This document shows positions 1-10,714 of a stretch of DNA of 64,000 nt, piece after piece. Each line of letters starts with the position of its first letter. The stretch's first letter is position 1. The notes below the pieces were generated by a model. The model made no database searches and was not told the origin of the DNA. It saw only the letters and a program-made list of their open reading frames with translations. Where the stretch lies: assembly GCA_009746045.1 (NCBI GenBank), contig RPFO01000213.1, positions 4,731,502 through 4,795,501 of the forward strand. Direction: 5' to 3'. The stretch is from Mesostigma viride. Lineage: Eukaryota > Streptophyta > Mesostigmatophyceae > Mesostigmatales > Mesostigmataceae. The translations under genes were made by a program, and so were the position numbers.

Positions 1-37
1 GAACAATCCACACTCTCGCGCTCACACAACCTCTAAG

Positions 38-3000
38 ATGTCGACCGCCGCGGAATTTGTTCCTCTGTGGTTCGCGTCGAAAGATACGCCTTTCTTTGCT
101 CGGACGCCGGGGTGATGTACTCGTACGAAGAGGAAAAACCCCAAGACGCTTCGGAGGCGTATGGTCGCTCTCGTGGGATGAAGTACCTCATGGCGCTGAA
201 CACGTACAAAAAAACGAACATGTATGCCGCTTTCGGGTGCAGGGAGGACTTGATCAAGACCCACGCGAGTTATCAACAAGCGATCCGCATTTGCTAGAAA
301 TTCTATCCCCCGACGTGAGTGTCGTCCCATATTTCGATTTTGACTGGGAAACGGAAGAACCCATGACTACCAGCTGGAGAAGTACGCAAAAGCGGCCATA
401 TCGATGTTCTTCAACGACATGTACGAGATAAATGTTGAGAAGAGCGAGATATGCGGGTCCTTGTTGGCCATCGCGTCAGGAGCGGCATTTTCAAGAACTC
501 TGTTCATGTCACGGTGCCGACGATCTACATCCCGACAATGGAGGATCGTGTCAAGATGGGAGAGCTTTTTCAGTCGTTTCTTCTTCAGTGCGCGATGGAT
601 TTATCTTCAGGATATCAGTCTGAGGTGTGCCAGAGACTCGTCAAGTCCCAGCACTCGAAAGAGGATTGGGAGGACATGCACGCGAACGGGAACCCGATTG
701 TGGAGAAAACAACTGGCGTTTGGGCGCCTAAACACGACATCAAGTTTTGCTACGATAGAATGATCTATTCGAGGTACCGGGCCTTTCGCATGATAGGGAT
801 GAAGAAGCGCGGAGACAGCGGCGAGGACGCGTACCTCCGCCCAGTCCCAGGGGGTAGTTCCGACGTCGGCGAATATTTGGTGACTGTCTTCAACGAAGAG
901 GGACTGACCCGGCTCCCCCATGTCGATGATGCGGAACTATCCGAAACGAGCCATACAGTGTTTCGAGGGTATGGGAAGACTATCCACCACCTCGGGCCTG
1001 GACATCTCGCCATCCATCGAAGCAATGAAAAAGTTTTCGCCTGGATGCAAGTATATGCGCACAACCTGTAAAGAATCCGATCGAGGTGTCGCAACGTTCG
1101 TCAAGTACTCCGTCGACTCTGTGGATCCGTTATGCAGGATCTGCCTCAAGATACACGACAACAACGGGCCTTATAACCTGCTACTCCCTAATGGCGCTGT
1201 ACAGTACAGATGCCACCAGGACTCACAGCACCGATTCATCGAGATCTCCCCGCCCGTGATGAAGCTCGCGGACTCGGACAAAGTGCCGTTCACTCACACG
1301 TACTCGTCCGAGAAAATCAGGCCTTTCAGCTGGGATGCGCTATTTAGAGGCCCGCACAAGAGCACCATCCTCGTCCAGTCCAACTGCGGACAGGTAAATC
1401 TGAGAGGATTCGTGAACTCGTCAACGAGGCGGTGAGGAGGGATCCAGGTATCCGCGTGTGCTGCATGGTGGCTAACATCAGCCTGTCCAAGGAGGAGGAT
1501 CGCAACTACAAGTCTCTTGGCGAGCGCGGGAGGACGATTGCATGGGAGGACAACGCGTTCCATATCTTGTCCAGTGACCCGAATTTCCGTCACTACCTCA
1601 GCGGTCCGAAGGGAATGATGTCTGATGACAGGGTGCTGGTCGTTCTTAACAGCATCTTGCGCGTCACAGACCAACCGTTCGATCTCCTCATCCTAGACGA
1701 AATATATAACACCCTCACCGCGATTTCGCAGGGCCACATGAAATACAAGCGCGAGGTGTTGAGGAAGTTCATCAGGCTCATTGAGACGTCCAAGGTCGTG
1801 ATTGCGCTAGACGCTACCGTTACTCGAAAGGTATACGAGTTCATAGCGGCCTATCGCGCGGCGGATACTATGGAGGTGGATTGCAACACCTTCCGGCGCC
1901 CTACCAACAGGACTCTGCGATGGGTGGATGTGACATCAGAAAAAACTGGCGAAAGGTCTGCGTGGACAGGTTTGTTACTGAGTGTGAGAGGAGGATAGAG
2001 GCCGGAGAGAGGATTTTCTGCCCAATGTCTGGCAAAAAAGAGGCCGCCATGGCGTATGAGGCACTCAAACCCTTCATCGACAAGCGCAAGAACGGGCGTC
2101 TCTACACTAGTCTGACGAGCAAGGAGGATCTGGAGTTTGGCGCGAATGCTGCGTGGGCTGACTTGGACTTTTTGATCTTCAGCCCAACGATCACGGTTGG
2201 AGTCAGCTACACGGAGCACACGTTCGACAGCATGGTGGGGCTCTTCATCAACGGGGACCACTACGCGAGCTACACGACAACCCTCCAGCAAATTTTCAGG
2301 GTGCGCCACTTAGTCAAGGGGAGATGGTCATATTCTATCGAGACACGACTTCGCTTCTTGACAGGCCTCCAACGGACTACGGTACGATCGTCGAGAACAT
2401 GATCGCGGGGGACACTGCGCTCATCCAGCTGCTGTTCGACAACGCCGACGTAGTCTGCGATTGGAGCGCGGACAAGTCGCGTATCTATGACAGAAACTGT
2501 CCCAAATTCCGCCTCTTCTGCCGGAACCAGCAAGATCTCGCGGTGTCGAGGTCCCATTACAAGGGAAATCTCATCAAGATACTGACGGAGGACTACGGCG
2601 TGGAGGTGTCGGCAGTGGAGGAGTTGGGGGACATCGACGCCCCCCCGCTTCCGGTACTAGAAGATCCAGACAAGGACAGGGAGGTGGTGCTTCTGAGCGA
2701 GGAGGAGTACAAGGATCTAGAGGGGAGAATCGGCGGCACTGTTCCACTTTCACCGTACGAAATGCGTCTGAAGGCGGTGTACGAATTGACTCATCGGTTG
2801 TACGAGATTCCGTATGGTCTCATCGACGACGAGCTCCCTCAAATTCTGGACAAGGAGATGGGGAGGAAGGCGTACGTTGGCGTTCGGCAATATTCGAAGT
2901 TGACGGGACTAGGAACCAAGGAGCATTTTAGAGACAATCTGTTGATTCTGCAGAAGTCAGAGTCCTTGTTTGATCTGAAGGCGTATTCTCGTTTTGGACT

Positions 3001-3508
3001 AGCACAGTCTCTGGCCATTACGCTCAAGCTACTAGAAGGGACGCCTATCATCGACTTCATCACGACGGCTGATCCGTCCAATCTCACAATGAAGTTGACG
3101 CGCGACGAGACGATTGCACTAGGGAATAGAATTGACGGCGAAATTGCCGACAAGGCCTGGTTCATGCGCTCAACATTTGGATACCAACGGCGAGCAGGCG
3201 AGGCTGGTAGGTTGTCTTTTGCACAGTGTAGCGGGCTCGTCAACAGGTTGTTAAGCCCAACTCTGGGAATTTCTGCCAAAGGGTCAAAGGGCAACAGCCG
3301 TGGCGGTGGTTGCTTGGAAATTTCGAAGGCGGACATGCATGCGTTTCTTGATAGGTATAAACCCTCGTGGTGGGGCGATGAGAAGGATTATTCGATCACG
3401 TCGTTGTCTGGCCTGTCGATGGATGAAATCGCTCCTTCCTGCATGGAGCGGATAAGTAGTTTTAATATTTTAATAAAAGCCTGTTTTCTGCCATGCATTT
3501 CTTTGTAA
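38..3508 (+). pseudogene. Decayed primase-helicase replication protein (AEP primase + UL9-type helicase)
   Basis: The likely start is the ATG at 38. Reading frames then follow one another on the plus strand and together resemble a replicative protein. An archaeo-eukaryotic primase part shows the metal-binding FDFDW (about 337-351), a conserved GHR...VHV block (about 463-510) and YDRMIYSRYRAFR (about 750-790). A CxxC...CHQDSQH zinc-finger-like segment lies at 1133-1230. A superfamily 2 helicase follows: the Walker A region is at about 1378-1400, a Walker B-like LILDEIYNTL at 1684-1713, and SPTITVGVSY plus QQIFRVRHL at 2182-2310 match motifs V/VI of herpes UL9-like origin-binding helicases. The frame changes about eight times (near 105, 290, 362, 450, 990, 1391, 1945 and 2320), one of them inside Walker A, so no intact product is predicted. 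Such fusions are known from large DNA viruses, virus-like mobile elements and protist genomes; an endogenised element is inferred. Confidence 0.72.
2324..3508 (+). CDS. Open C-terminal part of the primase-helicase remnant
   Basis: This 394-codon frame is the longest uninterrupted stretch of the degraded replication gene. It starts just after the last helicase motif and carries the C-terminal accessory region, for which I recognise no domain. The GTG/ATG near its start is internal to the older gene, so it is not an independent start. An acidic segment of about 30 residues (VLEDPDKDREVVLLSEEEY, 2657-2713) lies near its middle. The frame runs through an AT-rich TTTTAATATTTTAATAAAA stretch at about 3460-3478, so the ancestral stop may have been a little upstream of the TAA at 3506-3508. 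Its openness next to eight frame changes in the first 2.3 kb suggests uneven decay, or sequencing errors concentrated upstream. Confidence 0.55.
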   Translation: MVIFYRDTTSLLDRPPTDYGTIVENMIAGDTALIQLLFDNADVVCDWSADKSRIYDRNCPKFRLFCRNQQDLAVSRSHYKGNLIKILTEDYGVEVSAVEELGDIDAPPLPVLEDPDKDREVVLLSEEEYKDLEGRIGGTVPLSPYEMRLKAVYELTHRLYEIPYGLIDDELPQILDKEMGRKAYVGVRQYSKLTGLGTKEHFRDNLLILQKSESLFDLKAYSRFGLAQSLAITLKLLEGTPIIDFITTADPSNLTMKLTRDETIALGNRIDGEIADKAWFMRSTFGYQRRAGEAGRLSFAQCSGLVNRLLSPTLGISAKGSKGNSRGGGCLEISKADMHAFLDRYKPSWWGDEKDYSITSLSGLSMDEIAPSCMERISSFNILIKACFLPCISL

Positions 3509-3622
3509 AAACAACCTCCAAGACGTCGCGCTCACTGTCTCCTCGTCCGAGTAGACGTCGATCCGGTTCCGGTCACACCCCGCCGCGCGGCCCTCGCCGC
3601 CTCCCCTCACCATGCGAGGACA

Positions 3623-4001
3623 TGGCGAAAAATTGGGCGTTCTTTCTCTTAAGAGTAAGTACGTGCAATTTTTCGCCACATCCAACAACTCACGCCAACC
3701 CGGCGCCGGCCAGTGGGGGGAGGTGGCGAAAAATTGGGCGTTCTTTATATATAGAGTAAGTACGTGCAATTTTTCGCCATCACTCTCACACCTTGACAAA
3801 CACCTCCTATGACCCGCGCCAAGGGGTGGCAGGGTGGCGAAAAATTGGGCGTTCTTTATATATAGAGTAAGTACGTGCAATTTTTCGCCATCACTCTCAC
3901 ACCTTGACAAACACCTCCTATGACCCGCGCCAAGGGGTGGCAGGGTGGCGAAAAATTGGGCGTTCTTTATATATAGAGTAAGTACGTGCAATTTTTCGCC
4001 A
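3623..4001. repeat. Four tandem 56-bp hairpin repeats (candidate origin or element end)
   Basis: Four copies lie at 3623-3678, 3724-3779, 3835-3890 and 3946-4001. Each begins TGGCGAAAAATTG and ends with its exact reverse complement CAATTTTTCGCCA, separated by about 30 bp containing TATATATAGAGTAAG; copy 1 differs in the loop. Spacing is 101, 111 and 111 bp, and the last intervals are near-identical direct repeats. The array lies 115 bp beyond the primase-helicase frame. The arms are A/T-rich and the loops AT-rich, which is compatible with a replication origin or a terminal repeat; that role is inference. Confidence 0.85.
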
Positions 4002-4310
4002 TCACTCTCACACCCCAACACACCATCACAACTGCCGGGGGGCGGTGACAGATGCCAGCCTAAATGTCACAACCCTGGTGAGCAGTGCCCCCATATGCCA
4101 TGGGGTCAAGGAAAGTCTGGAGACGGGTTTGGGTTCAGGGTTTAAGTTTTAGCTAGGGTGAGACCCCATCCTAGGCCGCGGTCACTATAGGGTCACTATA
4201 GGGGTGGCAGATGCCAGCATAAGGGTGGTGCACATTTGCTAGTCGCGATGACGGAATGATGACGGAATGATGATGGAAGATAATTAATTAAGAACATCCA
4301 TCCATCCATC
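4002..4310. other. Intergenic, no gene seen
   Basis: No coding sequence is supported. A short motif, GGTGACAGATGCCAGC / GGTGGCAGATGCCAGC, occurs at 4044 and 4202, and the 11-bp GATGACGGAAT / TGATGACGGAAT is repeated at about 4247-4268. Confidence 0.5.
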
Positions 4311-4844
4311 CATCCCTCCCTCCCTCCCTCCCTCCCTCCCTCCCTCCCTCCCTCCCTCCCTCCCTCCCTCCCTCCCTCCCTCCCTCCCTCCCTCCCTCCC
4401 TCCCTCCCTCCTCCCTCCTCCCTCCTCCCTCCCTCCCTCCCTCCCTCCCTCCTCCCTCCCTCCCTCCCTCCCTCCCTCCTCCCTCCCTCCCTCCCTCCCT
4501 CCTCCCTCCCTCCCTCCCTCCCTCCCTCCTCCCTCCCTCCCTCCCTCCCTCCCTCCCTCCCTCCCTCCCTCCCTCCCTCCTCCCTCCCTCCCTCCCTCCC
4601 TCCCTCCCTCCCTCCCTCCCTCCCTCCCTCCCTCCCTCCCTCCCTCCTCCCTCCCTCCCTCCCTCCCTCCTCCCTCCCTCCTCCCTCCCTCCCTCCCTCC
4701 CTCCCTCCCTCCCTCCCTCCCTCCCTCCCTCCCTCCCTCCCTCCCTCCCTCCCTCCCTCCCTCCCTCCCTCCCTCCCTCCCTCCCTCCCTCCCTCCCTCC
4801 CTCCCTCCCTCCCTCCCTCCCTCCCTCCCTCCCTCCCTCCCTCC
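4311..4844. repeat. (CCCT)n microsatellite with CCT slips
   Basis: About 530 bp of CCCT units, interrupted by single-base-short CCT units in the left and middle parts and pure on the right. It is flanked on both sides by CATC units. The equivalent array in the second copy of the segment (60387-60572) is only about 190 bp and pure. All six frames are open over it; no protein is implied. Confidence 0.95.
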
Positions 4845-5064
4845 ATCCATGATGAAATTTGGTCGGGTAGATTGCAATAGACTCGCCTTTTGATGACGAA
4901 CACGCCGATCTAATTTTTGGCAGCCATCGCCCAGGGTTTCTTCAGTTATCGCCAGCGGCCTGCCCAGCAGATCTCGCTATTTTTCTGCACATTATGGCGG
5001 CACCACGCACGTGATCAGTGTGCCTGCGCCCCCTGCCCTCGTCTAGGTGCTATTAAACGTAGCT

Positions 5065-6324
5065 ATGGAGGTCCCCGCATCGTCTTCAGCTCTTGCCGCC
5101 GATTCTATTGATGCCCAGATTGCTGCAAACAAAATCGCCCACGACATTGTCGTCGCCAAGAACGCCGCTAACAAGCGATCCAAGACTTCGGAAGCAACTT
5201 CGGAAGCAACTCCGATAGCTGCTGAAACCTCCTTGCCGGACGCCATTTCTTCCTCATTCTACATGCCAGGCCAGCGTTTGAGCCTGGCAGACATCGATAC
5301 CTTCCTCGCCTACAATGACGCCGCTGTGACAAGCGTGCTGAAGCTCCGCAACGACAACGACGCCCCGATTCGCCACCCTAAGAGCGGCCAGGTTATGGAG
5401 GCTGCTTCGGATGAATGGCCTCATTGGGATGAGCGCCAGCGTCGGCTTGCCTGTCTTATTTCGTGCTGCCCTGAACTTGTCGAGCTGCCGGCGACGACCA
5501 TCGCCAGGCCAGCCCCCGCGACCGATGTTAACGTGCAGCTGCAGGACGTCGCACAGTCTTTTACGACCGTGCAGGGCGACATTAAGGTCCTGACGGTGGC
5601 GTCTGCAGCTGCGACGGCACAATTGCTGGAGCTGAAGAAAGCCATGGCAGCCCCCGCCAAAACTACCACGTTTGCCGACGTCACCGGCAAGCAGTTGACC
5701 ACCATCGTTCAACAGGCGGCCAAGTCTGCAGCTACCGCTGCGGTCACCCAGAATGCAGTGCAGCAACGCCAGCGCAATATGGTAATCAAAGGCTTCCAGA
5801 CAGGCGCGGCAGCACATGAGACAGCACACTCACTTGCCGAGGAGCTGCGCGGCCCAGCGTTTCTGGGGAAGATGCAGCTCCAGAACCGTGTTGTCATTGA
5901 ACGAGCCATTCGGCTGCCAGGCCCTCCGGGCCTGGTCGTCGTCACCATGGCCTCCATGCACGACAAACGCCTCGTGCTGGGAGCACGTCGTCTGCTCCAG
6001 CCCGGCGACTTCAGCCTCGACGAGGACTACACGCGGCGAGGAGCGCGGTGTGGAACAGCACCATCGTCCAGGGGGAGCGGCGTTGCCACCCTCCATCGCC
6101 TGACTACGTATGCATTGAGTCGTCCCCCTCTTCTTCCCCCTCTTTTTCAACCTCCACCGGCGGGCCGCTTCGGCCACTTGCCGCTTTCTCTTGGCCTGTT
6201 TTTGCGCGATGTCAACGGGATTTTCCATGGTGGCTGTACTTTCGCTCGTAATTACGGGTGGTGCATTAAGCGCAGGCTTTCGACCTTCCCTTTCAACACC
6301 AAACTACTCCATCATCTTGTGTAA
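5065..6324 (+). pseudogene. ORF1-like protein of a non-LTR retrotransposon, copy 1 (frameshifted)
   Basis: From the ATG at 5065 the frame encodes an Ala-rich protein of about 330 residues before a frameshift. A heptad-like helical stretch (about residues 165-205 and 215-245) precedes RNMVIKGFQTG...LAEELRG, then RVVIERAIRLPGPPGLVVV and HDKRLVLGARRLLQPGDFSL. This order (coiled coil, then an RRM-like fold with the RNxVIxG opening and DKRxVL helix) resembles L1-type ORF1 RNA-binding proteins. That assignment is by eye and not certain. Compared with the copy at 60793, this copy lacks 13 bases near 6033, so the last 80 codons are out of frame. No reverse transcriptase or endonuclease ORF follows. 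Confidence 0.5.
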
Positions 6325-6400
6325 GTTAGGGTCTTAGGGGCAGTGCAGCTTGTCTGGACGATCGATCATGCAGACAACCACACGTGACCCTGACCGAAAT

Positions 6401-6619
6401 GACTACCAAAAAAGGACAAATGATTACCGATTTTTACCGATGATTACACATGATTACACATGATTACACGTACATGATTACCAAAAAAGGACAAATGATT
6501 ACCGATTTTTACCGATGATTACACATGATTACACATGATTACACGTACATGATTACCAAAAAAGGACAAATGATTACCGATTTTTACCGATGATTACACA
6601 TGATTACATATGATTACAC
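6401..6619. repeat. 75-bp tandem repeat, 3 units
   Basis: Units start at 6401, 6476 and 6551 and share ACCAAAAAAGGACAAATGAT and runs of ATGATTACAC. The second copy of the segment has only two units (62142-62285). The repeat lies directly downstream of the ORF1-like gene. Confidence 0.9.
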
Positions 6620-6620
6620 C

Positions 6621-7214
6621 CCCGTATTACATAGGAAGGTGTGACTATGTACTCCACCCTATGTACTCCAAGAGTACATAGGGTGGCACACTATGTACTC
6701 CAAGAGTACATAGTCCGGAGTACATATGATCCGGGATTTCCGAATAGGGGACTGCCGACGCGGTGAGACACGCCCGTATTACATAGGAAGGAGTGACTAT
6801 GTACTCCACACTATGTACTCCAAGAGTACATAGGGTGGCACACTATGTACTCCAAGAGTACATAGTCCGGAGTACATATGATCCGGGATTTCCGAATAGG
6901 GGACTGCCGACGCGGTGAGACACGCCCGTATTACATAGGAAGGAGTGACTATGTACTCCACACTATGTACTCCAAGAGTACATAGGGTGGCACACTATGT
7001 ACTCCAAGAGTACATAGTCCGGAGTACATATGATCCGGGATTTCCGAATAGGGGACTGCCGACGCGGTGAGACACGCCCGTATTACATAGGAAGGAGTGA
7101 CTATGTACTCCACACTATGTACTCCAAGAGTACATAGGGTGGCACACTATGTACTCCAAGAGTACATAGTCCGGAGTACATATGATCCGGGATTTCCGAA
7201 TAGGGGACTGCCGA
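6621..7214. repeat. 152-bp tandem repeat, 4 units, with nested palindromes
   Basis: Units start at 6621, 6773, 6925 and 7077. Each contains CTATGTACTC-CAA-GAGTACATAG hairpins (10-bp arms, 3-base loop) twice, then GAGTACATAGTCCGGAGTAC. The last unit ends in CTGCCGA, where unique sequence begins. The array is conserved at 62287-62880, where the last two units carry TGTGG in place of TCCGG. Confidence 0.92.
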
Positions 7215-8212
7215 ACTCGAGGCCCCCAGAGTACTAACTAGGCTGACTATCTACATGTACTCGAGTCACGACGCAGTGAGATACGCCAAGCCGCCCGAAG
7301 CAGATCTCTGCATGCGCCACGTGTAACGAGGGTTCTGCTTGCGAATTCGAATTGCGATGAGCCGTTGCAGACGCGCCGCCTAGATGTTTGAATTTCATCA
7401 ACGAGCCTTGAACGAGCTGGTAAAGTTTGCCTGCCCCTGCATCACCTTGCGCTGGCTATGCCGATTGCAGTCCAGCCGACTGATAGTGGTGAAAGAATAA
7501 GCGCCCCCCTAAACCCGCATGCTCACGATGCTTGAAGAAAAAAAAGCAAAAGGCGCACTAGGATGCATGACAAGCCCTTTTGGAGCCCCAGTTTAGCATG
7601 ATTCGGTCATCCGTTTCCAGCCATCGGCAGCGCCAACTCCGATACAGCTTACTATGGCGTAGTCGGTAGCCAGCTACACCGCTTTTCTTGCCTTTGTTAC
7701 TACATGCAAACTTCAATTCGTTACATCGTGCGCCTGCGGCATATTTAAGAAAGCGGCTGCAAGCGCACCTTGCTGAGCCAGGTACACAATGTCTTCAGTC
7801 AGCGACCGCGTATGCATGCCACGTTTAGTCGCATCGAGTCGCGTAGACAATGCGTTCCGGATGAAATTGTTCACCGTTCAATTGCTCAGCGCTGCCTGAA
7901 TGCAGCGCGCTTTATTACTGACTCTGTCCTCTTTGCATGCATTGCAGTCGATTGTATGTTATTTTCACGTTGTCCATCTTTCCACTCGCTTTCATTGTTT
8001 ACCAGATACCAAAAGTCTCCCACGAGGTAGGCGACACTTCAATCTCGCTTATTTTACACCTGGCACACCTGGGCTTCTCTGTATGTGCCGATGCCCATCG
8101 TAAGTTGTTGAACGTTTTTTGCCCTCCATGGTTTCCAATTTTACTAGGAGTTCTTAGGAGCTCTCTCTCCATTGACTTCTCTGTCTCTTTTGCTTTGGCC
8201 ATGCCATGTTAG
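7215..8212. other. No gene recognised; tail of duplicated segment
   Basis: Only short frames (under 92 codons) exist, and none has features of a real protein. The stretch is conserved with substitutions at 62881-63878, so it belongs to the dispersed repeat. A TATA-like TATTTAAGAAAG occurs at 7741. Confidence 0.4.
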
Positions 8213-8227
8213 GGTAATGTCTTCCTT

Positions 8228-9495
8228 GCTGCCATGCTAGCGGGCCCACGTGCTTGTTCCTTGTCAAAGTAGGGAGGCTCGCGGGGTAGGTGGCTGGTCA
8301 TGCTTGTACCTTATCAAGGGAGGGGCCCACGTAGGGTAGGTGGGTGGGCATGCGTGTACCTTGTCAAGGGAGGGATTCACGTATGGTAGGTGGGTGCACG
8401 AGCTTGGTCCTTGTCAAGAGGCACATACGTAGGGTAGGTGAGTGCACGTGCTTGTTACTGGTCAGGGGAGGCATGGATGTGGGGTAGGCATGTGCACGTG
8501 CTTATTCCTTGTCAAGGGAGGGACGCACGTAGTGTAGGTGAGTTCATGTGCTTGTTCCTTGTCAAAGGAGGGGTGCACACAGGGTGGGTGGGTGCACGTG
8601 CTCGTTCCTTGTCAAGGGAGGCATGCATGTGGGGTAGGCATGTGCACGTGCTTGTTTCATGTCAAGGGAGGGATGCAGGTAGGGTAGGTGGGTGGGCTTG
8701 CTTGTTCCTTGTCAAGGGAGGGATGCACGTACGGTAGATGAGTGCACATGCTTGTTCCTTGTCAAAGGAGGGGGGCATGTGGAGTAGGAATGTGCACATG
8801 GTTGTTCCATGTCAAGGGAGGGATGCAGGTAGGGTAGGTGGGTGGGCATGCTTGTACCTTATCAAGGGAGGGGCGGACATCGGGTAGGTGGGTGCACGTG
8901 CTTGGTCCTTGCCAAGGGAGGGATTCACGTACGGTAGGTGAGTGCACATGCGTGTTCCTTGTCGAAGGAGGGGGGCACTTAGGGTAGGTGGGTGCACGTG
9001 CTTGTTGCTTGTCAAGAGGCACGTACATAGGGTTGGTGGGTGCACGTGCTTGTTCCATGTCACAGGAGGGATGCACGTAGGGTAGGTGGGTGCACGTGCT
9101 TGTTACTGGTCAGGGGAGGCATGGATGTGGGGTAGGCATGTGCACGTGCCTATTCCTTGTCAAGGGAGGGACGCGCGTAGTGTAGGTGAGTTCATGTGCT
9201 TGGTCCTTGTCAAAGGAGGGGTGCACACAGGGTGGGTGGGTGCACGTGCTCGTTCGATTCTTGTCAAGGGAGGCATGCATGTGGGGTAGGCATGTGCACG
9301 TGCTTGTTCCTTGTCAAAGGAGGGCTGCACATAGGGTAGGTGGGTGCACGTGCCCGTTCGATTCTTGTCAAGGGAGGCATGCATGTGGGGTGGGGCATGT
9401 GCACGTGCTTGTTCCTTGTCAAGGGAGGGACACAACAGGGTATGTGGGTGGTTTTGCTGGTTCCTTGCCATGGGAGGGACGTAATAGGTTAGGTG
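8228..9495. repeat. G-rich minisatellite, about 50-bp units
   Basis: About 24 degenerate units share CTTGTTCCTTGTCAAGGGAG, then GCACGTAGGGTAGGTGGGTG. Related units in the opposite orientation occur at about 20738-20975 and 53095-53330. All forward frames are partly open because of base composition. Confidence 0.88.
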
Positions 9496-9499
9496 GGTG

Positions 9500-10235
9500 C
9501 ACGCATCATTTTTTTCCTTATTCTCAGCCCATCAACTAGAACTTTCAGCTGCCAGTCCTCACTAGTCTACGACCGTAACTGCATTCGGGTTCATGTTAAA
9601 TACGTTGCGTTTTTCTTGGACGGCATGGAAGATGCTGTCATTTTCAAGAGAGGGATGCACGTACGTATTGGTGGTGGTGCACGCATCGTCCCTTTTCTTA
9701 CTAGTAGTTGCCTGTGTACTAGAAATTTCAACTGCTATTCCTCGCTACCGTATGGCCGTAACTGCATTCGGGGCATTTTGCGTTTTCTATGAGTGCGTGA
9801 CAGTTGCTGTCTTACTTGGACAAAGGCGGAATGAACTGCAGGCAATCCGGAATGATTAAGACGGGAAGTTGGTCAACTCGCACCAAAAGCGGAGCCGCCA
9901 TATGGACGGCGGTACCTTTCAAATCAACATGGGCGATTACCCCTGGCCGAGCGGACTTGAGGGTGACAACAGCTTCAAGACGCCACCCTCATCGGCCAAG
10001 GTTCTACTGCCGTAACGGCTTAATTTATTACCTAAGATGTTCCGTGAACTTCATGTGCGTCATCTCCACGATTTCATCATGAAGCCCACGTTGACAACAT
10101 CGGATGGAAGTGATTCGTGCAATTGATTATTAATGACTTCTTAAACATTTTAATGAAATGCCTAATTCAAAAATGCATCTTGAAAAGCACCATATCATGC
10201 AAGCCACTCACCATAGCCGGGGTCAATGCATTTTA
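9500..10235. other. No gene seen
   Basis: Two partial duplicates of a TCACTAGT...CCGTAACTGCATTCGGG block occur at about 9558-9592 and 9745-9775. Otherwise I see nothing. Confidence 0.4.
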
Positions 10236-10239
10236 GAAT

Positions 10240-10714
10240 TCGGGGCCATAACCCGGACAGGCTGCGTTGCAGGCATGGGTTACTATTATTACTGGGGCAT
10301 AACCGGCCCCGTAACCACCGCAGTAGCCAGGGTCAACTACTGGGCCGTAACTACTGCAGGTTACGGGACGGTTGACGGACCCGTAACCAGGCCAGTAGCC
10401 AGGCCCGGTTCTCAGAACTGGTCCCGTAACCATGCCAGTTTACCGCCCGGTAACTTCTACTTGGGCCGTAACCATGACCGTAACCCAGATAGGTTACGGG
10501 CATGGTTACGGCTCCGGTAAAAGTTACCGCCCAGTAAACGTTCCGGTAACTATTACCGCCAGGTAACCACTACCGGCCGGTATTTAGTCTGTCGCGTTTA
10601 AGGTTACCGGCCGGTAACCTGGCCGGTAACCTTAAACGTACATGGTTACTGGCCAGTAACCGCCCCGGTAACCTCAACCGGGGCGTTTACGCCCCGTAAA
10701 ATTAACTCCTAGTG
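10240..10714 (-). mobile_element. End of a CACTA-type element, family 2 (GTAACC-rich subterminal region)
   Basis: On the minus strand the element starts CACTAGGAGTTAATTTTACG at 10714 and reads leftwards into about 470 bp packed with GGTAACC/GGTTACC-type motifs in both orientations. The same start, CACTAGGAGTTAATTT, occurs on the plus strand at 56154, followed by the same kind of GTAACC-rich sequence. A CACTA start with clustered subterminal motifs is the signature of the CACTA (En/Spm) superfamily. The other end was not found. The insertion cuts the coding frame to its right. Confidence 0.6.

Larger units (their letters stand above)
4285..8338 (+). repeat. Long duplicated segment, copy 1
   Basis: The sequence from TTAATTAAGAACATCC through the CCCT array, the ORF1-like gene, the 75-bp and 152-bp tandem repeats and about 1.1 kb beyond is repeated in the same orientation at 60350-64000. 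The second copy continues to the window edge. Apart from array lengths, the copies differ by scattered substitutions and a 13-bp indel. This is a dispersed repeat, probably a retrotransposon or a retrotransposon-bearing unit. The true right end lies beyond what the window can show. Confidence 0.85.

Noticed and set aside
3623..4001. CRISPR-like array (regularly spaced repeats)
   Set aside because: The sequences between repeats are themselves repeated rather than unique, the unit is a 56-bp hairpin, and the context is eukaryotic.
4196..4903. Gly/Arg/Glu (GREGG) repeat proteins over CCCT arrays, also at 57.8 and 60.4 kb
   Set aside because: Simple repeats with no codon bias or domain; lengths differ between copies.
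7553..7566. CACTAGGATGC as a third family-2 transposon start
   Set aside because: Only eight bases match, it lies within sequence conserved on both sides in the second copy, and no GTAACC-rich zone follows.
7770..8212. Small proteins of 60-90 residues in the duplicated tail
   Set aside because: They overlap each other, are on both strands, and show no features beyond being conserved as part of a dispersed repeat.
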